NCBI GenBank assembly: GCA_008638375.1
Contig: CM018038.1
Location: forward strand, 16,514,515 to 16,578,514
Length of the DNA stretch: 64,000 bases
From: Nyssa sinensis
Taxonomy: Eukaryota; Streptophyta; Magnoliopsida; Cornales; Nyssaceae
Direction of reading: 5' to 3'
The position numbers and the translations under genes are program-made. Positions 61,976 to 64,000 of this stretch are shown in pieces. The stretch's first letter is position 1. Each line of letters begins with the position of its first letter. The notes beneath the pieces are model-generated. The model was given only the letters and a program-made list of their open reading frames with translations, ran no database searches and was not told where the DNA came from.

Positions 61976-63015
61976 TTAGCAAGCTGCAGAAGGATGGGTG
62001 AAGGGATTATAAAAGTGAGGCTTTGTTACCATTGGGAAAGGACTTTTAGATGAGTTTTGATCACCACCGCTACCAATTCTCTCACAGGAAGGGCACATGG
62101 TGAGGGTGGCCGCCGGCAGCTGCATATAAAATGGGGCTGTTAGTTTTAGTGCTTTCAGCTCTTGCAGCTCCTTCTGCAGCCTTCTGTTTTCATCTGTCAG
62201 TGTTTCACAACACTTCTTCAATAACTCACAGTCTACTTCAGTTTGCTTCAGCTTTGTCCTGGTTAAAAAGAAAGGGGGGAAAATTCAATAAGTACTCATC
62301 ATTCAGATCAAACATAGGGTTAAAATTTTTATCAATCAAGAAAATTATACCTGGCTCTCCTGTTCTGAAACCAAACTTCAACTTGCCGAGGCCGGAGATT
62401 CAGCAGTTTAGCCAACGCTTCCTTTTGCTTCTGCTAATTCAAGAAAAAAAAGATACCAAATGGAGAAGATTGTTGGTCACTTTATTGTCTTCTAAGGTAG
62501 AATTATTGTATAAAATTTAAAGGGAAAAAATGAAATATTCATTAGAGATTGTAAAATACAGACAGAGAAAGATAGTATACAGGATTGAGTGTGCTGTGTT
62601 CTTTGAAACTGTCTTCTAAAACAACAGATTGTTCTTTGGTAAGTCTGAGTTTCTTCCTTGCACTGCCCTCTTCATCTTCATCGCTTACCTTTGAAGTGAC
62701 TTTCTCTGTCTCTATCTCTATCTCTTCCCAGCTCGGATCTCTCTCCCTCTTCACAGAGTTGGAGTACGATGATACTGCGCTAAACGAAGAGGCTTGTCGA
62801 CACAGATCAACGTGCACTTTACCGACATCGATCTTTAGAGCTGTTTGGCTGGTTCCTTCTGATGACAAGCCCAACGTAAGAGAAGGAAACAAATGATCGA
62901 ATCGCAGCGACAACCTTTTATGTTGATGATCATGAGATTGCAAATGATTCTCAGACCTGTCAAGGAGGCCTAAGCCAAGACTAAGACCTGTGTTACAAGC
63001 ATCCTCAAAACCCAT
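61976..63015 (-). CDS. HAT22: HD-Zip class II transcription factor, HAT22/HAT9 type
   Basis: Three exons on the minus strand join in phase: 63015-62581, 62430-62351 and 62258-61976 (265 aa). The N-terminus [16 protein letters not shown] holds an LxLxL repression motif (residues 11-15), with a second SLTLGL near residue 45. The homeodomain is at about 119-175 ([20 protein letters not shown] ... [11 protein letters not shown]), followed at once by a leucine zipper to about 210 ([18 protein letters not shown]). The class II signature CPSCE is at about 227-231, and the end is [15 protein letters not shown], as in HAT22. Both introns lie at the usual HD-Zip II sites. Such proteins bind CAAT(C/G)ATTG as dimers, mostly repress transcription, and respond to auxin, cytokinin, ABA or shade depending on the member. 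All key residues are intact. Confidence 0.95.
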
Positions 63016-63210
63016 TATGTAAAATCTAGCTATTGATGTAGAATTAGAACGGACTCTTGATATATATGATCAGCAAGGTCTCACTGAAATAAATGGAGGA
63101 AGAAAAGAGTATGAAGAGGTATTCTGATGGGGGGAGAGTGGAGGGGGTGATTATTAATCAAAGGAAGGAATTAATGAGTAGAGAAAACGAATCTAGACTT
63201 GTACTGTGCA

Positions 63211-63221
63211 ACTATATAAAA
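63211..63221 (-). promoter_or_regulatory. Candidate TATA box of the HD-Zip gene
   Basis: On the minus strand this reads TTTTATATAG, about 200 bases upstream of the start codon, leaving a 5' UTR of roughly 165 bases. Confidence 0.45.
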
Positions 63222-63264
63222 ATTCCAATCTCTCCTTGTCTTCCAAGGTTGACCAAGAGAAGCA

Positions 63265-63350
63265 CTCTCTCTCTCTCTCTATTTGTGTGTGTGTGTGTGT
63301 GTATGTATATGTATATATATATATATATATTATATATATATATATATATT
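63265..63350. repeat. (CT)n-(GT)n-(TA)n compound microsatellite in the HD-Zip promoter
   Basis: Runs of CT, then GT, then TA follow each other directly, about 50-130 bases upstream of the candidate TATA box. A second TA run lies at 63589-63611. Confidence 0.9.
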
Positions 63351-63626
63351 TATGTATAAAGACACAGTCATGTATGTGGTGTAAGAAATATGACATATAT
63401 ACGTGGAATCACATAGGAAGTGGGTGTACACAAAGAACATATGAAAGGAAGGGATTCGCCACTTTACCTTTTCTTTTTTCCTTTCCTTTCATATGCATTT
63501 TGTTTACATGCATAGTCGGAGACAATAATGCAGCAAGTAGAGAGAGTGTTTTGAGGTATATACTTTGTTTTCTTAGATGCATTATTCTATATATATATAT
63601 ATATATATATGTAGTTATATACTTTA

Positions 63627-64000
63627 AGGTTTTTTTTTTAGGTAAGTAATATAATTTGTATTAAGAAGAAGGAAATCTGTACAAAGAAGAGAAAGCAAGA
63701 GGGACCCTTTTTTTTTAAAGTGTTATACTTAACCATAATAAAGTCACGAGTCTTAATCATTCAATTTGATTATAGGCTTTTTTCATAAATGTGTGTGCCC
63801 CATAAGGTCGTATACCTCGAATCTCATTTCTTATTGCAGAAATTGTATAATTTTAATAAAAAAAAATTAATAAATGTGCAGATATAATTGTATACACAAA
63901 ACCAAGCTTATGATACACATGAATTGAAGGATGGATCAAATCAAGAGCATTTAATGCTGTATGGTGGTAGATAAAAGGCCGCTTTCTTAGTTTTATCTCA
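63627..64000. other. Promoter-distal flank of the HD-Zip gene
   Basis: A T-run with GGTAAGTAATATAATTTGTA (63640) resembles the inverted tail of a LINE or SINE. Otherwise AT-rich with no gene. Confidence 0.35.

Overview
The window looks like nuclear DNA from a woody core eudicot. It is AT-rich, the genes have GT-AG introns, the intergenic space is full of microsatellites, and many classes of plant transposable element are nested together. I cannot place the species. Three protein genes are well supported; all exon junctions below were worked out by hand from splice signals and reading phase.

Layout. 1-10.9 kb is mostly transposon debris: a tRNA-related SINE fragment, the 3' end of a LINE, a Mutator-like element that landed in that LINE's A-tail, and a 5'-truncated LINE with a near-complete reverse transcriptase frame. 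A possible small gene (ATG at 1355, exon at 3677-3763) may host this debris in an intron. 11.2-18.5 kb holds a seven-exon gene for a GH10 endo-1,4-beta-xylanase with three CBM22 modules (XYN1 type, 926 aa). Its 2.6-kb intron 6 carries a rearranged direct repeat, an Au-like SINE and a PIF/Harbinger-like MITE. 19.9-30.6 kb is one decayed Ty3/gypsy element of the Tat type. It has LTRs of 623 and 641 bp, a tRNA-Asp-like primer site, gag-pol in what was one frame, two RNase H domains, a 21-unit hairpin tandem array, and a spliced-looking gene on the opposite strand before the 3' LTR.

30.6-45.3 kb is gene-poor. It contains a Mutator-like MITE with a 9-bp target duplication, a second Harbinger-like MITE, a 180-bp tandem duplication, a hAT MITE with an 8-bp duplication, and an unidentified gene fragment. 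45.3-53.1 kb holds a class I KNOX homeobox gene (370 aa) whose C-terminus matches the KNAT1/BREVIPEDICELLUS type. It has five exons and a 5.9-kb third intron. 53.9-57.5 kb has degenerate LTR-like repeats and a minus-strand LINE fragment. 57.5-61.9 kb shows no gene. 62.0-63.0 kb, minus strand, is an HD-Zip class II gene of the HAT22/HAT9 type (265 aa).

The xylanase acts in secondary-wall xylan turnover; the KNOX and HD-Zip II proteins are transcription factors of meristem and vascular development and of hormone or shade responses. Nothing shows that the three are co-regulated. I found no convincing new biological system. The least ordinary item is the antisense multi-exon gene plus hairpin array in the Tat-like element; both feature types are known in that lineage.
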